DNA of 64,000 nucleotides from an uncultured Pseudomonadota bacterium (lineage in GTDB: Bacteria; Pseudomonadota; Gammaproteobacteria; Ga0077536), in the NCBI GenBank assembly GCA_902557415.1, contig CACEAA010000003.1, positions 1 through 64,000 on the forward strand, read 5' to 3'. Each line of letters begins with the position of its first letter. The first letter of the stretch is position 1. The position numbers and the translations under genes are program-made. Below the pieces are notes generated by a model that ran no database searches, was not told where the DNA came from, and saw nothing but the letters and a program-made list of their open reading frames with translations. Shown here in pieces: positions 54,511 to 62,222 of this stretch.

Positions 54511-55551
54511 GTGAAGCTCGGTTTAGTTTTTGGTTATTCGGGTGCGAAGGTTCAAATTCCGATGGATTTGATCCTTGAAGCAGAAAAAATTGGTTATGAG
54601 TCTGTGTGGAGTGCGGAGGCTTGGGGTTCAGATGCGGTCACTCCGATAGCTTGGATACTTGCCCAAACGTCAAGAATAAAAGCAGGTACTGCTATCATGC
54701 AGATGGCTGCACGAACCCCGTCAATGACCGCAATGACTGCGATGACGTTGGATCAGCTTTCTGGCGGAAGATTCCTTTTGGGTATTGGCCCTTCTGGCCC
54801 TCAAGTTGCGGAAGGTTGGTACGGTCAGGCGTATGGTAAACCTTTAACACGGACAAAAGAATATATTTCAATTATTCGTAAAATCCTAGCTAGAGAAAAT
54901 GCGCTAACTCACGAAGGTGAACATTATCAAATCCCTTTTGTTGGTAAGGGCAGTACTGGGTTAGGCAAACCTCTTAAAAGTATATTGCATGGAAATCCCA
55001 AGCTCCCAATCTACACGGGAGTTGTTACGGAAAAAGGGGCGCAGACTGCCGCTGAGGTGGCTGACGGAGCCTTTCTTGTGTGGGCTAACCCAGACAAGTT
55101 TGATTTGTTCCAACCTGCATTGGAGCGAGGATTTTCCAAGTCCAACGATGAAAGATCGATGGAGAATTTTGATTTTGCTCCGTTTGTTAGGATGGTAATG
55201 GGAGATGATATTGATGCGTGTAGACGTGAAGTGAAAAGTCAGTTTGCATTGTACGTGGGCGGGATGGGTGCGCGCGAGAAAAACTTCTATAATGACTACG
55301 CGAAGCGACTTGGATATGTTGATGCCGCGCAAGAGATCCAGGATTTATTTCTCACGGGTCAAAAGCAACAAGCTTGCGATGCCGTTCCAGATCAATTAAT
55401 AGATGATTGCTGCCTGGTAGGTCCCGCTGAACATATCAAAGAACAACTAACTCGGTGGAAAAGCGCGGGCTCGCGAGGAGAAATCGGTACAATGGTTATT
55501 TCGGCGACTAAACCTGAAGAACTTAGGCTGGTGGCGGAGGAGCTACTGTAA
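54511..55551 (+). CDS. F420-dependent LLM oxidoreductase, Rv3520c-like
   Basis: Luciferase-like protein of 346 residues starting at GTG 54511 with AAGGAG 7-8 bases upstream. WSAEAWGSDAVTPIAWIL, TAIMQMAARTPSMTAM, GIGPSGPQVAEGWYGQ and FALYVGGMGAREKNF are the pattern I recall for mycobacterial Rv3520c and related proteins, which are annotated as F420-dependent. This is the strongest case in the window for an F420 user; its natural reaction is unknown. It follows another LLM gene and precedes an MBL-fold hydrolase by 37 bases. Confidence 0.9.
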   Translation: MKLGLVFGYSGAKVQIPMDLILEAEKIGYESVWSAEAWGSDAVTPIAWILAQTSRIKAGTAIMQMAARTPSMTAMTAMTLDQLSGGRFLLGIGPSGPQVAEGWYGQAYGKPLTRTKEYISIIRKILARENALTHEGEHYQIPFVGKGSTGLGKPLKSILHGNPKLPIYTGVVTEKGAQTAAEVADGAFLVWANPDKFDLFQPALERGFSKSNDERSMENFDFAPFVRMVMGDDIDACRREVKSQFALYVGGMGAREKNFYNDYAKRLGYVDAAQEIQDLFLTGQKQQACDAVPDQLIDDCCLVGPAEHIKEQLTRWKSAGSRGEIGTMVISATKPEELRLVAEELL

Positions 55552-55588
55552 ATTAATAAAAAAGCTATAAACGAAGGGGAGAACGTTT

Positions 55589-56455
55589 ATGAAATGGAAT
55601 ATCGGTGATATTAAAGTAACAAAGATTCAAGAGGTAGTGTTTCCGGAATTCTCGGATGTCATTCCTGCTGCCACGCCAGAAGTAGTCAAACAAATAAAAT
55701 GGTTATTTCCTCACTTCGTAACAAAGGATGGCCACCTAAGTTTAAGTATTCACTCTTTAATCGTAGAAACGCCTCAGGACAAGTTGGTTGTTGATACTTG
55801 TATTGGCAATAGTCGGCCTCGAGAGGGCTTTGAAGGGTTCCATATGTTGGCGACTAACTACATGGAAGATATGCTGGCCGAAGGATACAAGCCGGATGAT
55901 ATAGACTATGTACTCTGTACTCATCTCCATGTTGATCATGTGGGCTGGAATACTCATCTTGTTGATGGCAAGTATATTCCGACTTTTCCAAACGCGTCTT
56001 ATCTCATGGGCAAGCAAGATTTAGAATTTTGGGGCAGTATTGACGAAGACACAGATATTGACTTCATGAAACTACAGCGAACGGTATTTGATGAGTGTTT
56101 GAAGCCAATTTTAGATGCTGGATTGGCGCATCCCGTCGAGGCACCCGCTTCGGTCTGTGAGGGAGTAAGCTTGATCCCTACCCCAGGCCATACGCCAGGA
56201 CATTGCTCGGTTTTGCTCGAGTCGAAAGGCCAAACTGGGTTGATTACTGGAGACTTTATTCATCACCCCATTCAGTTTCACGACGCAGCGTTGGTCAGTC
56301 CGTTTGATGTCGACAATGAACAAGCGATTGAGACCAGGCGGAAAATCTTCGGGAAGTATGCTGATACTCCGACTTTGATAATTGGCACTCATTTTGCGGG
56401 ACCGACGGCAGGGACATTAATAAGCGAAAACGGAACTTATCGGCTACAAGTGTAG
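55589..56455 (+). CDS. Metallo-beta-lactamase-fold hydrolase
   Basis: Cytoplasmic MBL-fold enzyme of 288 residues. The dinuclear metal motif HLHVDH is at 112-117, GHTPGH supplies the third His, TGDFIHHP the bridging Asp region, and IIGTHFAGPTAG the last His. Members of this subgroup include lactonases and ester hydrolases; a true beta-lactamase is unlikely in this context. AGGGGAG lies 7 bases before the ATG. It is 37 bases downstream of the LLM pair and probably cotranscribed, so it may open a lactone or hydrolyse a product of those enzymes. Confidence 0.92.
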   Translation: MKWNIGDIKVTKIQEVVFPEFSDVIPAATPEVVKQIKWLFPHFVTKDGHLSLSIHSLIVETPQDKLVVDTCIGNSRPREGFEGFHMLATNYMEDMLAEGYKPDDIDYVLCTHLHVDHVGWNTHLVDGKYIPTFPNASYLMGKQDLEFWGSIDEDTDIDFMKLQRTVFDECLKPILDAGLAHPVEAPASVCEGVSLIPTPGHTPGHCSVLLESKGQTGLITGDFIHHPIQFHDAALVSPFDVDNEQAIETRRKIFGKYADTPTLIIGTHFAGPTAGTLISENGTYRLQV

Positions 56456-56467
56456 TAGCCGATAAAG
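56436..56467. terminator. Stem-loop at the convergent end of the MBL-fold gene
   Basis: TTATCGGCTAC (56437-56447) pairs with GTAGCCGATAA (56455-56465) around a 7-base loop. The hairpin includes the stop codon. There is no long T-run, so it is a weak or bidirectional terminator candidate facing the Met-rich barrel gene. Confidence 0.5.
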
Positions 56468-56487
56468 TTTGGAGAAACGGGCTACTT

Positions 56488-57579
56488 TCAAAACATGTAT
56501 TGCAAACCGCTAGTTATCGTGAAGTCCGTCTCCATTTGTAAACCATGGAGGTTTTGAGAGATTGGCAGTCCCGCTTCTATAGCTAATCTTAATCCTCTCG
56601 CCGGACTCTGGGGTTGGGCTGCCCAGTTTAATCCGACTAATATGGTAGTAGTCTCGCCGCCATAATTCCTGGGATCGGCAGCTTGCGTTGGAAGCATAAT
56701 GTTACCATCTATGCCCGAGATCGATCCTTGGTCAGAATATTTGACTCTTAAAGAACCACTGAGCGGATCGATTGGCTGATAGCTAACCCACCCAGTGAGA
56801 TCATATTTGTCCCCTCGAGTGTAGCCATTATCATCACCAAGATAGTTCGTCGCTGCATATTGGGTGCCCCATTTGAACTTTTTCCTGTCGCCAACATAAG
56901 TTACTCCATGCAGTATGGCATAAGTCCCTGCACCGAGTTGCATTCCATACGGTAAACGTACGGTTGGAGTCATCCCCATAGGGTTTAAGATGCTATCGGT
57001 TTCATTAGTTGAACCAGTCGGTAAAGACGTACCTAGGTGGGCGTGCAGTTTGTGATGACTTGACGCGTACAGCTTAACGAGTCCACTTATCTTGGTGTCT
57101 CCCCATCCATCTGATTTTGTGGTGAATTTACCTCTTACTTCAGTGCCCATCATTCCCTTGTAAGTGGTTAGGGTCATTTCTTTTTCTTGGTAGCTAGCCA
57201 TGACCATCAGGGTGAGCCAATCGCTAGGGGCATACATCGCTCCGATCATATGCATGTGCATTTCCATTTTCTCAGGGACAACTCTAAGCTTGGCCGGCTG
57301 ACCGGACGCTCCGTAAAATCGGTTTGCAATGGTAGTCACAATAGTATCAGCAGAAATATTACTGCCGTTAAATTCGTTGCCGCTCATGTCCATGTACATG
57401 TGTCGATAGGACAACATATATTCACCTTTTTTATGCATGTGGTCCGCCATCACGCCGATAGGTCCATGGGAATCGGCACGCATTCTTTTTTTGTTAGGTT
57501 CATGCGCATTCACTTGGGTTATTAATATAAGTGCGCACACGAGCACGCAGGTTCGTATTAGGTATACTGGTAGTTTCAT
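56488..57579 (-). CDS. Met/His-rich outer-membrane-type protein
   Basis: Exported protein of 363 residues with signal peptide VCALILITQVNA before HEP. It is strikingly rich in Met and His: HMHKKGEYMLSYRHMYMDM and KMEMHMHMIGAMY are two clusters, followed by an alternating beta pattern and a terminal Phe (SGLQYMF), as in small transporter-like beta-barrels of the MetA-pathway type. Such Met/His clusters are typical of copper-binding surface or export proteins, so a role in copper handling is likely but unproven. ATG 57579 is preferred over an in-frame GTG at 57609. Downstream of a His-rich DUF2946-like gene. Confidence 0.7.
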   Translation of the reverse strand: MKLPVYLIRTCVLVCALILITQVNAHEPNKKRMRADSHGPIGVMADHMHKKGEYMLSYRHMYMDMSGNEFNGSNISADTIVTTIANRFYGASGQPAKLRVVPEKMEMHMHMIGAMYAPSDWLTLMVMASYQEKEMTLTTYKGMMGTEVRGKFTTKSDGWGDTKISGLVKLYASSHHKLHAHLGTSLPTGSTNETDSILNPMGMTPTVRLPYGMQLGAGTYAILHGVTYVGDRKKFKWGTQYAATNYLGDDNGYTRGDKYDLTGWVSYQPIDPLSGSLRVKYSDQGSISGIDGNIMLPTQAADPRNYGGETTTILVGLNWAAQPQSPARGLRLAIEAGLPISQNLHGLQMETDFTITSGLQYMF

Positions 57580-57651
57580 CGTATTTAACTCGTAATAGTA
57601 GGGCAGCACATCATATTTCGACGTAGCCCTTAGTTATAAATTGATTGTTGC

Positions 57652-58128
57652 TTAACTAAGAGATTTTAGAGGCGGCGCGCGAGTCTGCTTTCGAGTGTAA
57701 ATGTTTCTGTTGAGGATGATATCTGTACAGACCGATACTGCTTTTACGGACAGCGGGTCTAACAGCCATTGAGCAATTTCGACACTCACGATGCTTGCCG
57801 AACTCACGGCCCATAGATGACAGGTATCGTGAGAAGTTAAATTGTCACTGTGCCCCTGATGAGGTTTCCCTACGGGCATTTCAAGTATCGGATGATGGCT
57901 CGCATGGTCATGGCTGACCATTTGCTGATGGGAGAGATGAGAAGTGGCATTGATTTCCGCTGACACTTCACTAAGAGCGAAATTATTTTGGGTAGGACAC
58001 AGATCTAACTGTAGGCTAAAGCCACTAGTTTTCTCGACGCTGGATAACATATATCCGACAGGAACAGCGGACCTCGTTAGGAAAGCGAGAACGAGAAATA
58101 CCGAAATCGTACGAAAATTGAAATTCAT
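57652..58128 (-). CDS. His-rich DUF2946-like small secreted or membrane protein
   Basis: Protein of 158 residues with an N-terminal hydrophobic segment (about residues 7-28: TISVFLVLAFLTRSAVPVGY) and a central run rich in His (HLSHQQMVSHDHASHHP, then HQGHSDNLTSHDTCH). The tail ends TRAPPLKS, a feature I associate with DUF2946. Genes of this kind often sit near copper resistance functions. It lies 72 bases from the Met/His-rich barrel gene on the same strand, which supports a metal-linked pair. No better function can be offered. Confidence 0.65.
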   Translation of the reverse strand: MNFNFRTISVFLVLAFLTRSAVPVGYMLSSVEKTSGFSLQLDLCPTQNNFALSEVSAEINATSHLSHQQMVSHDHASHHPILEMPVGKPHQGHSDNLTSHDTCHLWAVSSASIVSVEIAQWLLDPLSVKAVSVCTDIILNRNIYTRKQTRAPPLKSLS

Positions 58129-58200
58129 AATGATATGCTAACTAATAACCAGTTTTAGTAAAAGACAAATATCCCAGATGCTGAGGACTTAGGAGTCGAT

Positions 58201-59406
58201 ATGGAACACGAAGAAGTTAAAGCCTTTTCCAAAGGAGCGCTGAAAGGTATCAGGGTTATCGATTTCTCTAGATATATTGCCGGACCTTATTGCGCCAGAC
58301 TGCTCGCTTATTTGGGGGCCGATGTCATCAGGGTAGAAAAACCATCAGGGGGAGAAGATCGCTTTGTTACGCCGCTCTACGGTGACACGAGTGCATTACT
58401 TTCTATGACCGGTTTGGGTAAAAGGGGTCTTACTCTGGACTTAAAGTCGCCAGATTCGAGAGTGATAGTTGAACGTTTGGTAGAATCGGCCGATGTAGTT
58501 ATTGCGAACATGCCTCGGAAAGTGCTCAAGCGCTTAGGTCTTGATTACGATAGCCTTAAATCTCTGAAGAGAGACATTATACTGACAACGCAGACATGTT
58601 TCGGTCATGATGGCCCATGGAGTGATTGGACAGGGTTTGATGGTATTGCTCAGGTGATGTCGGGTTCCGCCTTTATGTCGGGTACTGAGGAGGAACCGCG
58701 ACGATCTGCAGCTCCTTACGCCGACTACACTACGGCTGTGATGGGAGCGTTTGGAACAATGGCCGCGCTGCGTCAAAGAGATCAAGATGGAGAGGGTCAG
58801 CATGTTCAAACGTCTTTGCTGGGTTCTGCAATTGGCGCTTTTAGTAGCGCAATTATTGAACAGGAGACTTTAAGTACCGACCGACGCCCCGATGGCAATC
58901 GTGGTCAAACTACCGCTCCCACTGATATTTTTAAAACTCGCGATGGTAGCATTATTACTCAAGTCGTCGGCAATGGATTATTTTCTCGAATAGCTAAAGT
59001 GATAGGTAAGCCAGAATGGATCGACGACGTGCGCTTCGAGTCTGATCAATCGAGGGCAGAACATCGAAATTTTATCTGTGAAACTGTTGCGGAATGGGTC
59101 AGTCAGTTTACCACCGAGAAAGTACTTGAAGAGCTATCGAGTTTAGGAGTACCTTGTGGTCCTGTTCTTGAGGTCACTGAAGTCGCGTCTCACCCCCAGG
59201 TTGACGCAATGGGCTTCGTCGAAGCGATTACTCCTTTGTCGTCTGGAGGCAAGATTCATGCGACACGCATACCTTTGGATTTTTCGAATTATAAGTCTTC
59301 TCTCGGACAGCCGCCGAACATAGGCGAACATTCAGAAGAAGTCTTAAAAGAGATTGGATTTAACGATTCCGAGATTCATCAATTTATAAATAGTCGCGTC
59401 ATTTGA
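58201..59406 (+). CDS. Class III (CaiB/BaiF) CoA-transferase
   Basis: Protein of 401 residues. Landmarks are IRVIDFSRYIAGPYCARLLAYLG, the GLGKRGLTLDLKSPDS strand, and the nucleophile segment DWTGFDGIAQVMSGSAF (Asp147). AGGAG lies 6 bases before the ATG. It differs from the other three CoA-transferases in the window and shares none of the itaconate-type signatures. It is the first gene of a plus-strand unit with an HMGCS-like/DUF35 fusion, a thiolase, an acyl-CoA dehydrogenase and an acyl-CoA ligase. Confidence 0.92.
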   Translation: MEHEEVKAFSKGALKGIRVIDFSRYIAGPYCARLLAYLGADVIRVEKPSGGEDRFVTPLYGDTSALLSMTGLGKRGLTLDLKSPDSRVIVERLVESADVVIANMPRKVLKRLGLDYDSLKSLKRDIILTTQTCFGHDGPWSDWTGFDGIAQVMSGSAFMSGTEEEPRRSAAPYADYTTAVMGAFGTMAALRQRDQDGEGQHVQTSLLGSAIGAFSSAIIEQETLSTDRRPDGNRGQTTAPTDIFKTRDGSIITQVVGNGLFSRIAKVIGKPEWIDDVRFESDQSRAEHRNFICETVAEWVSQFTTEKVLEELSSLGVPCGPVLEVTEVASHPQVDAMGFVEAITPLSSGGKIHATRIPLDFSNYKSSLGQPPNIGEHSEEVLKEIGFNDSEIHQFINSRVI

Positions 59407-59422
59407 GTTTATATGCCCGATG

Positions 59423-59462
59423 GGCGCATAATATCGTTTCTGGGGAGTTATATTATTACGCC
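59423..59462 (+). other. Imperfect hairpin between the CoA-transferase and fusion genes
   Basis: GGCG-C-ATAATAT (59423-59434) is mirrored by ATATTAT-TA-CGCC (59450-59462), followed by a short T-rich stretch. It could be an attenuator or weak terminator inside the operon, or an operator. Confidence 0.35.
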
Positions 59463-59529
59463 GAAAATTTTTAGCGTCTTGCTTCGCGATTGACATGTTG
59501 TAAACCACTCACTTTGAGAGAATGTATTT

Positions 59530-60963
59530 ATGAGCTATGGGATTTTATCGTTTGGTGCTTATGTGCCGGCATTACGATTGGATAGAAAAGCAATTTTTGG
59601 AGCAGTAGGCTGGGCCGCACCGAATCTTCGAGCATTGGCCTCAGGTGAGAGAACTGTGGCAAATTGGGACGAGGATTCTATAACGATGGCTGTTGAGGCC
59701 GGCCTAGATTGTCTTAATGATGTGAGTTCAATAGTTGATCACGTCAGTATGATTTCAACAACCTTTCCTTTTGCAGATCGGTCTAACAGTGGGTTGATTG
59801 CGGATGCTCTCAATTTGGGTACTAATGTCGCAACTGAGGATCTAGCGGGAAGTCGTCGTGCTGCTACTAGTGGCCTCAGTCGTGCGCTTAAGACCGGGGC
59901 GTTAAGTAGCTTATTGATTGCAAGTGACTGCCGCGAAGCGAAGCCTGCTAGTGCGCAGGAAATGTCCTATGGTCATGGAAGCGGTGCATTACTCTTAGGC
60001 GAAGGTGAGCCAATTGCTGAATTTCTTGGCAGCGCATCAGAGCATGAGGACTTAGTTGATCAATATCGGTCTACCGGTAATGATTACGATTATAGTCTCG
60101 AAGAACGATGGGTGCGAGAAGAAGGTTGGTTGAAAATCGCTCCCACTGCTATGGCTAACGCGGCGACTGCCGCGAATGTAAAGCTCTCAGACATTGACCA
60201 CTTTGTGGTACATGGAGCGATAGGTGCTATGAAAGGTTTGGCTAAGACGATTAAAGTTGACCTTTCTCGTTTTGAAGATAACTTAGCGTCCGCTTGCGGG
60301 GATACTGGTGCCGCACATCCGTTTTTGATGCTCGCCAGCTCACTGGAGAAGGCCAGTCCTGGAGAGACTATCATGCTGGTTGGTTTTGGCCAGGGTGTTG
60401 ATGCAGTTGTTGTCAAAACGACCAGCGCTCTCGTCGGTATGCGTGCTAAGAAAGGCCTTAAGAAATTTATGGAACGACGCCGGTTAACTGAGAATTATAC
60501 TTTCTATTTATCCCTTAGAGAGCGACTGGGTTTGGATTTTGGTCTGCGTGCGGAACGAGATAATAGGACTGCACTCTCTGCATACTATCGAAAGAGACGA
60601 GATGTCAATTCGATGATTGGAGGACGATGCTCCAAATGTAACGCGCTTCAATATCCTCTGAGCATAGTATGCGTAAGTTGCGGGTCTAGCGGAACACAAA
60701 GTGAAGAGACTTTATCTACTAAACTTGGCAGAGTTAAATCATTTACTGAGGATTGGCTAGCATACACTCCTTCTCCTCCTTGTATATATGGTAATGTAGA
60801 ATTTGATGGGGGAGCGAATGTGATGCTCGAATTTACCGATTTCGAGTCTGGCAGTGTCTCGGTCGGAGATGAGGTTCGGCTAGTCTATAGAGTGAAGGAT
60901 CGTGATGACAAGCGAAATTTTCATCGATATTTTTGGAAACCTGCGCCTTTAATAAGCGCGTAA
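59530..60963 (+). CDS. HMG-CoA synthase-like / DUF35 (zinc ribbon, OB-fold) fusion
   Basis: Protein of 477 residues. Residues about 1-300 have the thiolase/HMG-CoA-synthase fold (GILSFGAYVPALRLDR at the start, ACGDTGAAHP and MLVGFGQGVDAVVV later). The C-terminus is a DUF35 domain: zinc-ribbon cysteines C367, C370, C381 and C384, then an OB-fold. The segment aligned with the archaeal HMGCS nucleophile (usual FACKAGT) reads GSRRAATSGL, so Cys is replaced, and the usual Glu is also lacking; His228 may remain. It is unlikely to be a standard HMG-CoA synthase. It directly precedes a thiolase, as in archaeal thiolase/HMGCS/DUF35 complexes. Confidence 0.85.
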   Translation: MSYGILSFGAYVPALRLDRKAIFGAVGWAAPNLRALASGERTVANWDEDSITMAVEAGLDCLNDVSSIVDHVSMISTTFPFADRSNSGLIADALNLGTNVATEDLAGSRRAATSGLSRALKTGALSSLLIASDCREAKPASAQEMSYGHGSGALLLGEGEPIAEFLGSASEHEDLVDQYRSTGNDYDYSLEERWVREEGWLKIAPTAMANAATAANVKLSDIDHFVVHGAIGAMKGLAKTIKVDLSRFEDNLASACGDTGAAHPFLMLASSLEKASPGETIMLVGFGQGVDAVVVKTTSALVGMRAKKGLKKFMERRRLTENYTFYLSLRERLGLDFGLRAERDNRTALSAYYRKRRDVNSMIGGRCSKCNALQYPLSIVCVSCGSSGTQSEETLSTKLGRVKSFTEDWLAYTPSPPCIYGNVEFDGGANVMLEFTDFESGSVSVGDEVRLVYRVKDRDDKRNFHRYFWKPAPLISA

Positions 60964-60981
60964 ATCTAAAGGATTTTAGTT

Positions 60982-62184
60982 ATGGCTAAAGGTATTAAAG
61001 ACAAAGTTGCAATTATTGGTATGGGCTGTACCCGCTTTGGCGAGAGATGGGACTGTGGACCGGAAGAGCTAATGGTTGAGGCGTTTTCAGAAGCGCTAAG
61101 TGATTCTGGCGTGGATCGGGAACAAATTGAGATGGCGTGGCTTGGATTATTTATGCAAGAGCAAAGTGCAGGTAAATCAGGATTACCCCTTAGTATGTCC
61201 CTTAGGTTACCTAACATTCCCGTCACGAGAGTGGAGAATATGTGCGCTACAGGTACAGAAGCATTGCGAGGTGCTGTCTATGCCGTCGCGGCGGGAGCAT
61301 GTGATGTTGCCATGGCAGTCGGAGTGGAAAAATTAAAAGACACGGGTTATCCGGGACTTCCAGAACGTAGTAAAGGTACATTCGATGATCTCTGGCTACC
61401 AAATGCAACGGCTCCTGGTGCTTTTGCTCAATTGGCAAGTGCATATCAGGCAAAGCACAAGTGCGACGCAAGGGACCTAAAAAGAGCAATGGCTCACGTA
61501 TCAGTGAAAAGTCACGCCAACGGTGTATTAAATCCAAAGGCACATTTGAGGAGGGAGATCACTGAGGAACAGGCGATGAACGCGCCGATGATTGCAGCGC
61601 CTTTGGGTTTATATGACTGCTGTGGTGTCAGTGACGGGGCGGCCTGTGCGATCGTCACAAGTGTCGAAAAAGCCAAGGAAATGGGTATAACGGATATGGT
61701 TACCGTTAAGGCTATGCAGTTAGCTCCCAGTAATGGGTTTGAAATGTCTACGACTGGCTGGGATGGAAGCTACCTCGAGACTACACGAATTGCGGCCGGA
61801 CGTGCCTACCAAGAAGCTGGAATCAAAAATCCTGATAAAGAGCTCAATATGACTGAGGTGCATGATTGTTTTTCAGTGACGGAACTTGTGGTGATGGAAG
61901 ACCTAGGCTTGTGTGACGAAGGGCAGGGTATAAGCGCAGTTTTAGACGGGAAGTTTGACAAAGATGGACAAGTGCCGTGCCAAATTGATGGGGGGCTTAA
62001 ATGCTTTGGGCATCCCATCGGGGCGAGTGGTTTGCGAATGGCGTATGAAATATATTTGCAACTGCAAGGGCGAGCTGGCGAACGACAGTTAAATAGCCCA
62101 ACTATGGGACTGACTCATAATTTAGGTGGACACCCCTTTCGTAATGTAGCTAGCGTGTCGGTTTTTGGACTGCATGCTGCTTAA
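60982..62184 (+). CDS. Thiolase-family protein (SCP-x/Ltp-type or acetyl-CoA acetyltransferase-like)
   Basis: Thiolase-fold protein of 400 residues. The nucleophile is Cys88 in ENMCATGTEAL. HDCFSVTELVVMEDL and GGLKCFGHPIGASGLRM supply the catalytic His residues, and HNLGGHPFRNVASVSVFG closes the fold. The last segment has GGHP in place of the CGGGG loop of degradative thiolases, as in SCP-x thiolases and Ltp-type retro-aldolases. AAGGA lies 8 bases before the ATG, 18 bases after the DUF35 fusion gene. A physical complex with that fusion is likely. Whether it does thiolysis, condensation or retro-aldol cleavage is open. Confidence 0.88.
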   Translation: MAKGIKDKVAIIGMGCTRFGERWDCGPEELMVEAFSEALSDSGVDREQIEMAWLGLFMQEQSAGKSGLPLSMSLRLPNIPVTRVENMCATGTEALRGAVYAVAAGACDVAMAVGVEKLKDTGYPGLPERSKGTFDDLWLPNATAPGAFAQLASAYQAKHKCDARDLKRAMAHVSVKSHANGVLNPKAHLRREITEEQAMNAPMIAAPLGLYDCCGVSDGAACAIVTSVEKAKEMGITDMVTVKAMQLAPSNGFEMSTTGWDGSYLETTRIAAGRAYQEAGIKNPDKELNMTEVHDCFSVTELVVMEDLGLCDEGQGISAVLDGKFDKDGQVPCQIDGGLKCFGHPIGASGLRMAYEIYLQLQGRAGERQLNSPTMGLTHNLGGHPFRNVASVSVFGLHAA

Positions 62185-62222
62185 TGATTTACAAATAAAA
62201 TTGCTTTAGCTGGAGAGAGAAT

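Noticed and set aside
55589-56455. Beta-lactam resistance gene
   Set aside because: No signal peptide and catabolic context; an MBL-fold lactonase/esterase is more likely.
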